DNA from: Manduca sexta
Taxonomy: Eukaryota; Arthropoda; Insecta; Lepidoptera; Sphingidae
DNA length: 64,000 nucleotides
Assembly: GCF_014839805.1 (NCBI RefSeq)
Contig: NC_051138.1
Coordinates: 15,962,020-16,026,019 of the forward strand
Direction of reading: 5' to 3'
The notes below the pieces were generated by a model. That model had not been told where the DNA came from and did no database searches. It was given only the letters and a program-made list of their open reading frames with translations. A program made the position numbers and the translations under genes. Of the stretch, positions 23,601 through 38,600 are shown piece after piece (positions within the stretch are counted from its first letter, which is position 1; every line of letters starts with the position of its first letter).

Positions 23601-26600
23601 TCTATCGCGGTTATTATATTGTAATTTTTTCCTTATATTTTAATCGGATTTTTTAAACTAATGGCTTTATGGATCCGTACGGAAATATGAGGGTTTATGA
23701 GCGGAAAAGGCTTTAACGCAGTAAAATCCGCGGGTACTCCTACTGTTCCTATATCTGTATGTATATAAGAAAGTTGTGTTTGTTACACTGTTTATAACTT
23801 AAGAACGGCTGAACCGATTTGGCTGAAAATTGGTGGAGAGGTAACTTAGAACCAGGAGACGGACATAGGATGCTTTTTATCCAGTTCCCGTGAGACGTGA
23901 CACAAAACGTGGTATAATAAAACGAAATTTGTTATGGAAATAGTTTCAGACCCTGGAAAGGTTACAGGCTATTATCCCGGGAAAATATATAGTGGGACTT
24001 TTATCCCGGAAAACTCCTTCACACCAGCGAAGCCGCGAGTAAAAGCTAGTTATAGATAAAACATAAAATATAATACCAAATTAAATCCCAGCTAAATTCG
24101 CGTATGCAGTAGTAATATCCGATAACCTTCGACATTTCGATGAATGGAAGATCCACGCGACTTGCAGAGATAAGGAATTACGTCGCTTCATTATCGTTCG
24201 ATTTATGCCGGCTTCGTTACTGTAATTTGGAAATATTACATTGTAGAGTCAAGGTTAAGTTAATTATCTTAATGGCCTTATTGTTAAGGACAAGATTCAA
24301 ATTGTAAACAATGTGATGCGTGAAAATAATTGAATTATTCTAGAACCCAAATAATTATGGTATTGTTACTAAGAGGTCTTAGTTTAGCGATTGTATGTTT
24401 AACAGTTTTCAATAATCGATTCCAATTTCAATATTCAATCCCATTCCGAGAATAAACCAATCAAAATAACTCATTTGTAAAAATACTTTGTTCTAATTGG
24501 TCCATTTTTTAAAAAAGCGGTTGGAATCGTTTTTTTGAAAATGGCGTTTAATGACATGTTTAAAAGATTTGACATTTCAAAGCGTAGTGATTAACGATGC
24601 GCGTTTTTTATTTTGGACTAGTTTAACTTTGAGCAGCGAAACGCGCATATAAAATAATAGTGGATGTTTCCACTTTTGCGGCAAAATTTGTGGTTTGATG
24701 AGTCAGTAGGAGTTTGCAGTGAAACGCTAAGTGAATTATAATAGCCATACAACTTCTAGACGCCTTTATTTCTTACCAGAAATGGATTGTGCGAACTTGA
24801 ATAACTTTTAGCTACAAATTTGCAAATAAATATTGCCAAATATTTGTACTACGTAGTATGGTTACTGCGTATCAAATTAATGAAATAAAATTACTCGCAA
24901 ATACAAATAATGCTATAAATATATTTTTAAACGCCAATAGACGGTCTTCATCGAAGTTTTAAAGCTGTTGACTAAAAATCAAAAGATCTCTCGAGGAGGT
25001 GAGATTTGAAGCTCTTAAAAAGCGAAGAGGAAACAGCACATTATCTTCATATTTTTGTCCTTGTCAAAATATTTTTCTATGCTACACGGTTACCTCAACA
25101 AATCTGGTATTAATTACTGAAAGGCATACCTTTCCCTTCGCCAATAACTACAAGCGTGCAATTACAGCGGGTACATCAGATAACCTATGATCTTCGGTGC
25201 AATCTCGCCGAACATATGGCCTCAAAACGTTTGCAACGTTTGCTTTGCAATTACTACATTGCGGTGCCTTCGTACATGCCGCATTGGCTCATGGCTAGAC
25301 GACATTTCCGAATACAATTTTGTAAATATCGTATCGTTTTAGAAGCTGGTTTCTAATTTCCTGACTGGTTGTTGCTATATCATAGTTAACTTTCTCTATA
25401 ACTTTAATATATTTTTATTTGTACGGGCAAGGCATTCTGACCTCACTGCTCCTGATGGTAAGTGGACTGTGGTCCAATAGAATGTCGACTGACGAGAGGC
25501 GATCACTCCTCGGCAGTCGACACAATAATGCCAACCTGTTGGAATCGGATATACACAGGCGGAAAGGCGGTGGTTTTAACATCTTATGTACGTTGGTCTC
25601 TATCCGGGCGGCTATCCTATCACTAGCTTTCCACAATTTGGTGGACTTAACGGTTGAATTGTGCAACAAACACACCCTGTCATCCAGGTGTTATACCAGG
25701 TCATTGTCTATGCCAGGTGGACAGACCTGTACAAACCATTGACTAAAATCGTAAATGCCAGCCATGCCTCAAGTCAGCAAAAACTGGTCCACGCCATTCT
25801 GACACGCGATGAATGTCATCGATCAACGGCTCGCGAGTTCGACTTTTTGCCGACAACAATGCCGTCCAGTTTTATTGCAATCCCGATAAACAAAGTTGCA
25901 TTACTATGGGTGGAAGTATTGTTGTTTTTGTAGTTTGCTGATATGGTAATATTGAAAGCTGTTGCGTTTCTGGCCTGGTGATTAATTGCTTTGACAGTCC
26001 GATTGTCAGTTTGTTTGGGTATTTGTCATACCCGTAACCAATAAAATTTGTGTTTTTATTGCGATTATGTTTTATTAAATGCCACATTAGTCTACAGTGG
26101 CGAAAGGATTTTCCAAAAGGTAACCAGACTCAATATAAAGGTACTACTAATATGCATAAATGGGGCCTGGAAATCGTTCTAATGATAATTGGATTTTACA
26201 TAAATTACGAAAGGGAAGCCGGCAGGAATTGGGTTATATGGACCATTCAACACTTAGTCTATTTAAAACGCAACCTTTATGCTTAGTGAGTGGAAAAAAA
26301 AACATCAGAAACCAGCGATCAAAGCTAGTCGTTCCCACAGTGGCTTTTAGTACTAAACTACAGGTTCGATCTTCGCACACTGAAGAAATATTTTTTGTGG
26401 GAACCGAAAATATTTCAGTTCTATATGTTGTAGGAAAGTTCCTGATCTAATACAACGAAAGACTTATTAGGATGAGGCTAGAATTCAATTTGAATTTTGG
26501 GTGTTAATACTTAGATAGATAATTCTTTATTGAACACCACATAAGTAAAAGAAAAAAAAACACACATACAAATTAACTATAGCTAATACAACAGTAGACA

Positions 26601-29600
26601 GACGGTCTTATCGTTAAGAGTGATCTCTGCCAAACAACCTCAGGGTGGAATTATTGAATTTTCAAATCTTTATGTTTTGCATTTTGTACGCACGGTGGAA
26701 TGTGACATTTCTCATAATTAAAGTTCATATAGAGAAGTGCAGAAGTAACTCATATAAGGTACAACTTAAAAATTAAATGAATTGCAGTCAAATTGCGACA
26801 ACTGGGCGACTATCAGTAAAATAAAATTTATTGATGTCAAAAAACCATCTGTAAATATTTGTGCATTTTTGGGTGCGCCTGAGTGCAGGGAGGTAGGCTC
26901 GTGACGTCACGCGGCCTCACGAATGCACTCGCAGAGGTCCCGAGACGCCGTCTGACCTCACATCCTGCGATGCGCCGCACATTCGTAATTACATGTAAAT
27001 CGCGCTAACTAGAAAACATTAACTTGTAATTAACTCACAATATTACTTTGTTACTTTTTTTGTTACTTAATAATATAAAAGTAAATGCGAAAGGTTGTAA
27101 AAATGTATTAAAAGTATTAGGATGTTAGTAAGGAAATATCTTGATTGAAATTCGACACACGGATAAACTAAGTCGTGGATTAATTGTTGGCAATTTTTAT
27201 TCGAAAAAAGTACGCAGTGAGGGCTGAGATTTTTATTCCAAGCGGAAACCAACCACACCCAATAAAATTGTATAGAACTGTAGCTGTATATGCAAATGAC
27301 TCTCTTATATAAGATTTCTGATCTATATGTCCAGCTATTTCGTTAAACAACTTCTAAACATCGCGATAACACTAGTTTTTGCATTTTATTGCGGTTTTTA
27401 TATATTTGGGTTTTTCTGCTCAGTATCAGCCCGAAGTCTGTAATTTGTGCCCGATATGGCGATAGGCTGGCCCCCTACCATGGGACGGAAAACACTTGGT
27501 GGAAAATGGGAGCCCAGGTTGCGCGTCTGCGTAGCCTTTCGGGAATAAATGCAAAATGTATGTTTTTAAATATAAAAATATTTGAATTTTCTCCCGACGT
27601 TTCGAAGACTGCGGCCTTGGTCACGGGACGCACTGAGGTGTTAGTCATCCGAAAAGTCAACAAACTACCCATATTTTAAAAATTATACAAAATTCTAAAC
27701 AGATAATAGCGCTAATGTGTTTTGTGGAAAACAATAATAATTTGAAACTTACAGATTAGCAAAACTATTAATGCAAATTTCGTGCTGGTTTCAACTTAAG
27801 AATAGACAATTTATCTTTACGTTTCGTAAGGCGAGAGACAAAGTTGCAATAAACGGCGACATTCTGTTCATGCAACTGAAAATTATTACGAATTACATAA
27901 TCCACCTTATCTAGATTCCAGGTATTACATCTTTAAAGTCCATTTGTATTATGTGTAAGCTTACATCTATATAACGATAGAGTATATTCATTTGTTAACA
28001 CATCACGTAAAACAACTGAATGTTTATTTGGTTTCACATTCTACTATAAAAGTATGAGTCGGACATGAACTGCAGACCGCTGCAGCAACCCACACTGCAG
28101 TACACTGAAAAGAAAAGGCCACGACAGCAGGCAACAATGCTGTCGAATTCAGCCACAGACTGTAGAGTGGCTGCAGTCTTCGGCACGTCTTGGACATCTA
28201 TCTTTGAGCAAAATTAGTTTTTATATGTGGACTATGAAAACTTCAGAAATTATACATAGTATCACGCCTCTGTCTTATATCCCTTAGGGGTAGGCAGAGA
28301 CTAATTCCCACTTTGCCCGATGACACACTCCTTTCGCGTCACAAATAAAATCATGAGGGCTAATACTCTTTCAAGCAGATGGAGATTCTAACACAGCAAT
28401 ATTCTAAAAAAAATATGTAACAGTATAGACATAGGAAAGAAAACATGAATACTTACATAATTATGATGTTATACAATGTACACTACTTATGTAAAAGTTC
28501 AATTTATTTTTTTGTCCAATCGTTTTTTTTTTTTTAATAAAAACGAACATCAATTATGCTGTCAATCATAAGATAATAAATCAAATGTAATATTAACATT
28601 AAACTTATAACGGAATAAAATTAATCTCTGCACTTCGTATAAAGCAATAAATTATAAAAACAATAAAAATGACAATAAGCCAGCTTCCGTAGCGCAGCGG
28701 GCGGTGAGCCGACTGTGAGCTAAAGGCCAGGGGCTCGATTCCCGCATTGAGACAAACCTTCGTGTCATTTAGGTCGAAAGTTAGACCGTTCTAACTTGAT
28801 ACAAGGCTTGTTAACTATGTGATTGATTTGATGGGGCAACAAAAATTATGTGTTGTCGATTTGAACTCTCTGAGTTGCTTTAAGATTTTTCCTCGACACG
28901 GCAATAGGATCTATCATATCATGGGATGAATATAAGCTCTACAATGTGTATATGCACTAGTTTATTTTCTGTAATACTGCGAGGATAAGAGTTTGAGCTT
29001 GTGTTTTGTATCTGCTGTTTGTGAGTGGGACTCTTCTGGTACCCTTTACGCCTCTGCCTACCTGTTTAAGGGTAAGCGTGAGCATTTATATGTGCCACTG
29101 TAGAGTATATTTATTTATCTCAAGAGCGTCTCATAGACCTTAGGCTGAGTTTACATTGTATGATAAACAAGTCAAAGTAAAAGGCGGCCACACACGTAAC
29201 AAACTTGAACACGTATGTTTGTTGAACTATGTAATCATCGAAAGTGACTTCACTTTCAATCAAGACGTTTGTACCTATAATTGTACCTACGCTCGCAATG
29301 TTCTGAAGTAACTATAATAAGTTGTCAGTATTCGAAGTTTAACACAAAATTAGTTTTTTGCCTAACCATGATCAGTGAGGTCATGCAATTAACGCGATTG
29401 CTAATTTTTACTGATATAAACAATGGCTCACATTTTTTTATTGCTTTGAATGACGAGACGAGCTTGCCGTTTGCCTGATGGTAAACGAGACGACCGCCCG
29501 TAAACAGTAGAAACACCGTCCAACACCTTGAATTATAAAGTATTGTTTGGTATTTCACTGCGCTTGCCACTCTAAACTCTTACCCCCTTATTCATAGACG

Positions 29601-32600
29601 TTATTTAACTAAGCTCTATCTTTGCTGTGATAACACGTCTGTTTCTCAGTGCTGACGGCATGGCAGCCTTCGCAGTGCGTAGACGTAGGGCCGTTGTGAT
29701 TGGCTAATATTGAGATACAACTTGAATCTAGTTGGCTGTCAGATAAACAACGCTGAACAAACAGCAAGCTGTCAGATAAACAAAGCTGAAAAACAGACTA
29801 GTTATCACAACAATGCTCCGTCCTTAGATAAATAACTTTTATGAATAAGGGGGTTAGTCACTATTATAAAGTTATATTTTTGCTCTATTTGAGTTATATT
29901 ATGTCACTCACTTCCGTGTCTTTTACAATAAAAATTCCAATATGTGCGAAAAATAAATAAAGGGGATACTATAAACTATTGTTTATTCTCATTTTTACCA
30001 ACATAAAGATTTGAATTTCATATTTTAACGTAAGTGTAAGTTATATGACTTTATTGAACCAGCGATATTTATATCAATATGTGCAAAAAAAATAATATAG
30101 AATCTTGTAATACTGAGCCAGAGAAATGTTCTTCACTTCTTCCAATCCTTTATTTTCTTCAAAATCGTATCGCTAGAATGTTCTGATATCTAAGGGTTCT
30201 GGTGATCATTTACATATTCTACATAAAAATATCTTAAGTATTACATACAGGTAGATTTAGTAAAGGTGAATCCCCTGTGCAAATACCGCGATGTACAGTC
30301 AGCCACATAAATAGCTAAACAAATTTAAAATAGTTTTTACACGTTTGTGTTTTTACCAACATTTTATTTTATCCACAAAAAGGATTTTACTTTACTTCAC
30401 ACAAAGAAGTATGTTTGAATTAAGCTTATTCAGTGTTACTTTATAAACTTGTTTTAGCGTTAAGAGGTGGTTAAGAATTGCTTAAATAGCTGTCAAAAAC
30501 ATTACCGGTTTAGTTTAAATCTTATTAAGAGGCAAAATGGCGGGTTTTGATTTACAGCTGATCGAGTAAATTTGTGTTTTACCTAAGCATAGTTTTGCGA
30601 ATTTTTTATAAGTAAGACTGAACATGTATAGGCGATTAAGTTTTAGATTTTTTCAACTCTTTTGTAGCTGACTGTACTACGTGTAGACACGTTTCTGAGA
30701 AGCGGGACAAAGCTCGTGCTCACTTAAATCACTTAGATAAGGCTAAACTGAGTTTCAGATGACTAGAATTATATATGAAGACTACGGTTTCTTATTACCC
30801 GACTTAAAAAAGAGGTAATTGCTTATAATCTAGGATTTCGAGAGGTTCGATTGACTCAATAATGAGTACGATGTTAATATTTTTTTTTTATTTCCAAGCA
30901 TAGATAACTCAGGTCAGACCGCCTCTAGTGATCCAACTACCTTCGCCAAACCAAATCAAAACTTTGAATTAAAGTGCTACATATCGTTTCATAATAATGC
31001 ACTAACAACAATATCTCCAAAATATCACAATGGGTCCTAAATATTAATTTATAACCCCAAAATTGCATTGTAATATAATTCACTCAAAAATGTCAGCCAA
31101 TAAGATTTAAAGGCAAATTCCGGGCATTAATTTAACACATATTACAAACCTTATGGGCACGGTTCAAAGTCAATTTTTAAACCGCATACATTAAGACATT
31201 CTTATTTTGGGTTAAAACGAGATCTCGATTGAATTAAGTGATATATTTCAATTCGTGGATTTATTTTCGAGGAACTTTGTTGTGGTTGTTTCTTGCTTTT
31301 TACTGTCTTTATTAAGGGGTCTACGGGTTTTTGTATTATTTATACGTTTTCCTTAATCTTAGGGCCGTGTTAAAGATGTAAATCAGCAACTCTGAAATGG
31401 GATATCAGCTGAGACTTGCTGGTGGTAGGATATATTTTATATCCGCCCAGATAGCGACCACAGTACTCAAGGTGTTAAAACTCGTCATAATGGCCCACTT
31501 GTGTCGCGTTCCGGGATCAGCTGTGTATATCCGGATCCAATAGGTCGGCATAATTGTGTCGACTGTTGAAGGGTAATCATCTCTCGTCACTCGACATTCT
31601 ATTGGACCTCACTTCACTTACTATCAGCTGCAGGGAGTCACTTTGCTGAGCCCTAAAAAAATTTACAACTTTGATATAATTTTCGAAAGCTATTATCTCT
31701 ATCGGCCAATTTTGTAAACCGATCCTTATCCGCAAACGAAGATCGTGGCACGAATGAACCGATCAACCAATTTTCCTGGAGGTAGGTCTGTCATATGTGA
31801 GAGTCCGCCTGGTTAGGTACCACCGCAATGTATATTACTATCACCAAGCAGCAGTATGTAGTCACTTTTGTCCTCCGGTTTGAAGGACATTGTAGCCAGT
31901 GTAACTACTGGGGATAATAAGACTTAACATCTTATGTCTCAGGATGCCGAGCGCAGAATACCAAACAATATTTTGTATATCAAAGTGTTGGATGGTGTTT
32001 CTACTGTTTATGGGCAGTCGTATTACCATCAGGCGAACGGCAAGCTCGTCTCGTCATTCAAAGCAATAAAAGAAAACAAATAATTCATTTCTAAGCTTGT
32101 AATCAAACTTGATTCGTATGGCTATGTATCTCTGACATTGTGAGGATATCATTTAATATATTTTAATTTATTAATTGCACATCGATTTCAGTGTACCACT
32201 AGGTAAAATCATAGCTATATTAAGATATCGTAGAGTGGGTATTAGTAAGAGTACAAAAATAATTACCAAAGATATTAAATGTCAGTTATAAACAATAATT
32301 GGAAAACCCACGCGGCAATATTCAAAAGATTTGGGATGTCAAAGTTAAAATATGATACACATTTTTTACCTTATATTTATGAATAATTATTTGGCAATAA
32401 ACAGTTTTGGTACTTTTATACATATTTTCTTTGTATATAATATATTTTACACCATAATAGTTATTTAATAACTAGTTCACCTTTAAAATTTATTTAATAA
32501 TAATTTAAAATAAATTTAAACCGCACTGCACCCGACGGTAAGTGGAGTGAGGTCCAATTGAATGTCAAATGACGAGAGATGAATACCCCACTGTAGTCGA

Positions 32601-35600
32601 CACAATTATGCCGGCCTATTGGAGCTGGATATCCGCAGACTGATTCCGGAATGCAACACGCTTACATGGTCCACTAGGGTGGGTTTCAACACATGTACGG
32701 TGGTCGCTATCCGCGCAAATATAAAATATATCCTACCAAAAGAAAAAAAACAACTTATAGCAATACTTTGGATTTTCTAGTTTTCGTGAGTAACATGCAC
32801 TTACCTCTACTGTTTAGATTCGAAACTGACGACGGTAATGTTATCCCTAACTCTAAATACAGCATACCGTAAACACCGGCATATAACCCCCCCCTCCCCG
32901 TCTTTTGCTCACGAGAGGTGGCTCAGGAATCCTCTGGCAAATGGTTAATCAACAAACCCTACGAACTTTTCACTCTAAGTAATTATAGGTTATGTCCCAT
33001 AATGCAATATTTTTCCGTTGAAAAAAATAAAATGTTTAGCCTATGTATCGTTAATCTTATTAGGAGACATGAAACTTCAACCGTAAATGCATTACTGCCC
33101 ACCCAATTAAGTACATGGCATTATAGTTTGATGAACGCTTCCTACAATCGATGATACATCAGACAGGAAACGAACCCGGAACGATTGAGCCAGATGTGCG
33201 CCGGCGCGAGCCAAGTGGGCCACATTTGAACGGCACATATTGATCGGCTCGTCTTTAATAAATACTGGACAAACAAACCTACTATTTATATTTACGATCT
33301 TGTCTGAGCCAAGACTAAACGTAGTTAATTATGATGATAAATTATTCGTCTAGAATCGATGGTATATGAGAATCTTTTTTGAAAAAGGAAGGGAAACATT
33401 TAAGGACCTACCACCTATAAATGGTTTTGTTGGGCTCAACAATCTTACACTACACATAGCAGGAAGTATGATGAATCGCAAGAATGATGTCGAGACGTTG
33501 CATCTAGTCGCCAGAATTATGCCGGCCTACTAGATATCCAATGACACCTCAACCCAACTCGTTAAAATTTATACGATAACCACCCACAAGCTAATCTACA
33601 TGCTTTTAATCATGCCTACTCCAGCTTTCGCTCATATCCGCCCGCGTGATGATCGACGGAACATGTTATTACTGGGACTAAAAATGGCATGTGTGAAATG
33701 TTAATCAAGAATATTTTCTTTATGCGTGCCATATTTTATTCAAATCAATGTCTGTACGAGTGCGATGTATTCCCTCGCTTCTGTCGTATGAAATGCCTTT
33801 CTGACTGTATATTTTACGATAAAAAATAATCACTAAGGTAATTCAGGATGTCATTTCTCAATATGCGAAAGTTTCGTGAAATCCGTTTTGCTGTATTTGC
33901 TTTTACGTCTATCAAACATCCAAATACCTTCTCAATCTTTTCCATTAAATTTATAAAATTATAAACATAGTAAGGGGAATTAACAATAACTGGAACATCT
34001 TCATAAACTTTCAAATATTATGTAATATTAATAAGATTTGCAATATTAGCTAATAGTAATAAATCAGTAATGTATGTTCGCATTAGTGCAATCCGACTAA
34101 ATGCGTATTTTATTGGGTGTTAGTAAATGTTTATGATTAAGAGCTCGTGTTGGCGACTCGGTACATCAATCATTATTGCAATAAGATATGTAGCAACAAT
34201 TTCAGTGTTGCAATTTTTTTCAGTTAGCTTTCATTCTTAAATATGTCCCTACAATATTTTGCATGCATATGCTTTTACGGTTAAAGCATATGCACGCAAA
34301 ATATCAGTTAAAGTTTAACTAATATAACAATTCATCAAACAACTCACTCAGAATCTATAGCCAGAGAATCACCCCCAGATAATAGTGTTAGAAAATCCAC
34401 AAAGCGTTACTCGACTTGGTAATCAAACTCAAGACTCCAATGTACATCTCTACGCTGCCATTAAACCAAAGAGAGGACGAATAATTTATCTACTCTACAC
34501 AAGATGTTCCCTTTGTTACTCACCCAAAAATAATTCAAGCAAGAGGTGTTAGCTATTCACACAATGCGTAACTGCGGCGCGTCTAATCTCGCCATTACAG
34601 AGAAGGTCAACAAACCGGCTCCGCGCGTGCTGTTCACGCGAGATTCATAAAAACGCATTGCTTGTTAAACTCTTATTTAGACCTTAATACACTCGTGTTA
34701 CACCCACAGCCCTTTTATACGAAGGTTCCAAAAAGAGGTTATGTTTTTGAATGTATTTTTGGTCGCGTCGACTGCCTGATCGACCTTCACTTTTTTATTA
34801 TTAACTTTTTTTTATGTCCTTTTTTATTTTGGGCTCTTTAAATACGTTTGAGATTTTTTTGTTTTCCCTGTGGAACGTATAACGGCCTCAAAATATTTAT
34901 AAAACATTTTTGGTTATGATACATCATCAAGACGTGCTGCGTCAGCTGATAGCAAGTACAAAGCAGTCTTCAAATGATCTATCAAAGAATGACGCTGCGT
35001 CCGAATCGCCATAGTTATGCACATGTTTCCTTCCATGATGTATTATGTCATTTAAAACATTTTATAACCCAGTGCTTGATGCCTATTTAGTAAATGTAGG
35101 TCAGTGACGTGATATGTCACTTTGCAGAATTTTCGAGTTTTCTAAGAAGTCCTTGCACGACCTTCCTCAAACAACTCATACGACTAAAATATGGCTAAAC
35201 TTATGTCAAGGTTTCATTCATTGCGGCATTCTTGGCGGCTATTGCACAAATATACAATTTTATACAGTAAATGCAATTCCAAAGTTAGCCCGAGTCAAGT
35301 GACTATTAATTTAAGTTGATTTTCTACTTATTGAACTGTTTATTACTATTTTCAACCTTCATTGCTTGTTATTTGAATTGTATCCGTGGTATAGCAGCAG
35401 CTGAAAAGTAGTCAGTTCTGTGAATAGATTCTAAGGCAATTAGCTCGAGTTTTCTGAAGAAGAATAGCTAATTATATTTAAGACTTACTTTTTTTTTGTA
35501 GAATATATATTGGTTAAAGATATATTGACAATATCAGACAGTTTTAAGCTTTTAGAGATCATAGTAATACGTGTAGCCGATCCTAGCTGATAATAGTCGT

Positions 35601-38600
35601 ATAGATATGAGGGCAGTTCAGGTGTAAGTTTATATTTTTAAACTAATTTCCTAAGCAATACAATACTAAATAACAATAGTAACTATCTCAATATTAAAAC
35701 CCACAATCTCCTACAATCCACTCTAAGTTTTAACAATGTGTATTAATAACAAAGTTATATGAAGGTATAAAACCAACAAGATATAAATGTTGCTCGTTGA
35801 TGAATAATAATCAACGGATGTTAAAACATGTATCTTCTGGATCGAGCATATATCATAGCGATGCGATTAATAAAATTAATTGTAATTAATAAACCTACAC
35901 TAGGAATACATTGACATATGAACGCGATGTTCTTTGCATGCCAGGAATTGTGCAACGTACGTGGCATTCCGTTTAGTACTTTTGGTTTGGAGTGACGGAG
36001 TCATGTGCTTGTTAAGAAGATTCTAGAAGATCATATGGGGATAAAGCTATGAGCTCTAGGTGTAGCATTTATATTTTGTCAAGCTTCCTAACATAGTGAA
36101 GACTGAAGAGCCTCTGAAGATGTAGAAGTAGACACCATCGGGTGACAGGTGACAGGGGGCATAGAAGACGATGTGTCTACAGGTCGTACAAACGGGATTG
36201 ACGATAGCTATGAGATGAATTCAATCTGCAGCCATTGTTTATGAAAAGGCGAGGCAGAGTTTATCTTTATATAAGTAATAGTTTAGCATTGCCGGTGGTC
36301 CCAAGACACCGCAATTAAAAATGAGTCAGCTACCCGATGTATTTAAGAAGCCTCAATCTCAATCAAGATTTTACTTAAAAATCCATTGGCACCGTGGGTA
36401 TTCTTCAAAATTCATGATCACTCAGCATTATTTAACCACGTGCTGGTTTACACGCTGTCTGCCTAAAGAATCTGACATTACGAATAGCTTTCGCCAGTTC
36501 GAAGTCATTTCCTAAAAACAGTAACTGTCTAGTTCAAACTATACTAAGCACATACAACACTACAGTCCTCGGATAGATTACATATGTCTTTATATTAATA
36601 ATCGTTCGTAAAACAGGCAACCCACAGAAAGAAAAGACATTAAATATTGGGATGATTGTATAAAGGCAAATGCGTAAAGAGTGCACACACATCCCAACGT
36701 ATCTCATGACGTCATCCATGGAAGTTTCACGAAGAGCACCATAAACTAGCGAGGTAAATAAAAAGTAAATCACTCGGTAGGACCGGTCCCGTTCAGACGG
36801 GTGCATAGACCAGCCAGCAAACGAATAAACATTTTTAGATGTTAAACTTTAGTCAGGGTAGTAACTTAATTTATTGCACTAACCGATGTTTTGAAAAAGG
36901 AATTTTAGTAAACCTTGATTTTAATGTAATTGTATTTGTGAAATTGTTTTTTTAAGTTGAACATTAATCTTTAATTGGACTTGGATAATATTTGAGATAC
37001 GGAACAAGTCATAGATGTGTGTCAAACATGTGAGCTATTTTTTCCCCAAAAAAAATGTACAGTGAGACTTTTACAAAGAACTTTTACGCGAGCAGAGTTT
37101 ACATTAATAAGTCAATAATAATTAGATTTATGCCCCGAAATATGGCCGTGTTTACGTCCAACAAATGATCCTTTAAATCTTTATCTTTATATATAAAAAT
37201 AAGTCTCTATTTCCGCGTGAACGTATGAAACAATTTCGCTAATACTTTCTTTTTGTGTTAATTATTGTCAGCAAAAGGATCTTATGAAAGAAAAAATTAA
37301 GGAAGTTGAACGGAACATTTTAAGAAAACTTAACGACAATATTAATTTTAATTAACTGTGAGTTGTTTGAAATAACTGTTAGCGATTGACAGAATGCGCG
37401 CGTGTATTCATAGTTAATACATGACAACGTCTGTCAGGTCAGCTAGTTATTATTATAATAAGATTCGTAACACTATTTGCGATAGTGCAACAAAAATGCC
37501 TAAACGAAATAAATTGCTAGATTGAAATAAGAGTTTCACAATCACCAATAATTTAGCAGCCAAACATTCTTTCAAACAATCCAGGTCGGGTTCGGTGTTT
37601 TATCATGTTTTACGACGGAAGACGGACGTCAGGCTAACAAGACATCAAACGCTCAAATAAATTAGCTTAGAATTTCTGTTTTACGGTGTTATGACTGACT
37701 TCGCTAATGGTTCTGTTTCTGAGTTCACTTGTTATGAAATTTTGCAGTTGGACAATTAAATTTGAATGTAGACGTGGTGAAGGAGTGAGAGCGTAGGAAG
37801 GTAGTTCTCTTCACAAATTCAAACGAGAAATAACTGTTTGCTGTTGTATAAAGTCATTAGTCTGTGAAATATCTAAATTCCCAAATTAAGAGTGATGGAG
37901 ACTTATTTATTTACACCGTGAAAGAATCAGGGATCTATGAGAAATTACAGGTGCTTGTATCGTAATCTGTGAAGTTTCTGGAAGCCCATATACCCCAGCC
38001 CTTCCCAAAGTAGACAAGGGTGAAAGAAATTTTGCACTCAAGAGTCGAAATTATAACATTGTCCCATGACTTACAAACGAATGAACCGCCACCTCATTCT
38101 TCGCTGTTGAAGTTCACCAAATTAATAATCATACCATAAATACAAATTAGACAACATGAACTGTTTGTTACAGTAACGTGCTCATTAACTTCTCAGAATA
38201 AGAAACAAGACAAGAAAGTGCGGTTTAATAGTTAGCACTTAAGGTTCAGCCATATGGTGCGATTGGAGACCTTCGGTTATGTAGGCTGGTAATACGTTAC
38301 GATTTAATGTTAATGCATTTAGTTGTGACGACTTAATCAGCGCCGATACTGGTAATGTAACGTAAATAGGTAAAGTTTATTAGTATGAGGTAAGAAACTG
38401 TTGAACCAATTTTGAATATTATTTCAGTAATAGGAAGGTTCTCAATCCCAGAAGAGTTTAAAGTTAGTAACATATTATTATACTGATTTATTAATAATTA
38501 CATCTTGTCTCAATTTGAACGATGACCTGTGGTTTGCGAAAAGAAATTCGAGAGTTTAATCTCAGGGCGCTCACCGCTATATAAAAGTATTGATTGAATT

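Noticed and set aside
25415..25742. Overlapping 86- and 107-codon frames
   Set aside because: They lie in and next to a family B repeat copy and have no protein signature.
28682..28755. Possible tRNA gene (A and B boxes present)
   Set aside because: No acceptor stem closes around the boxes and a repeat body follows; a tRNA-derived SINE head explains it better.
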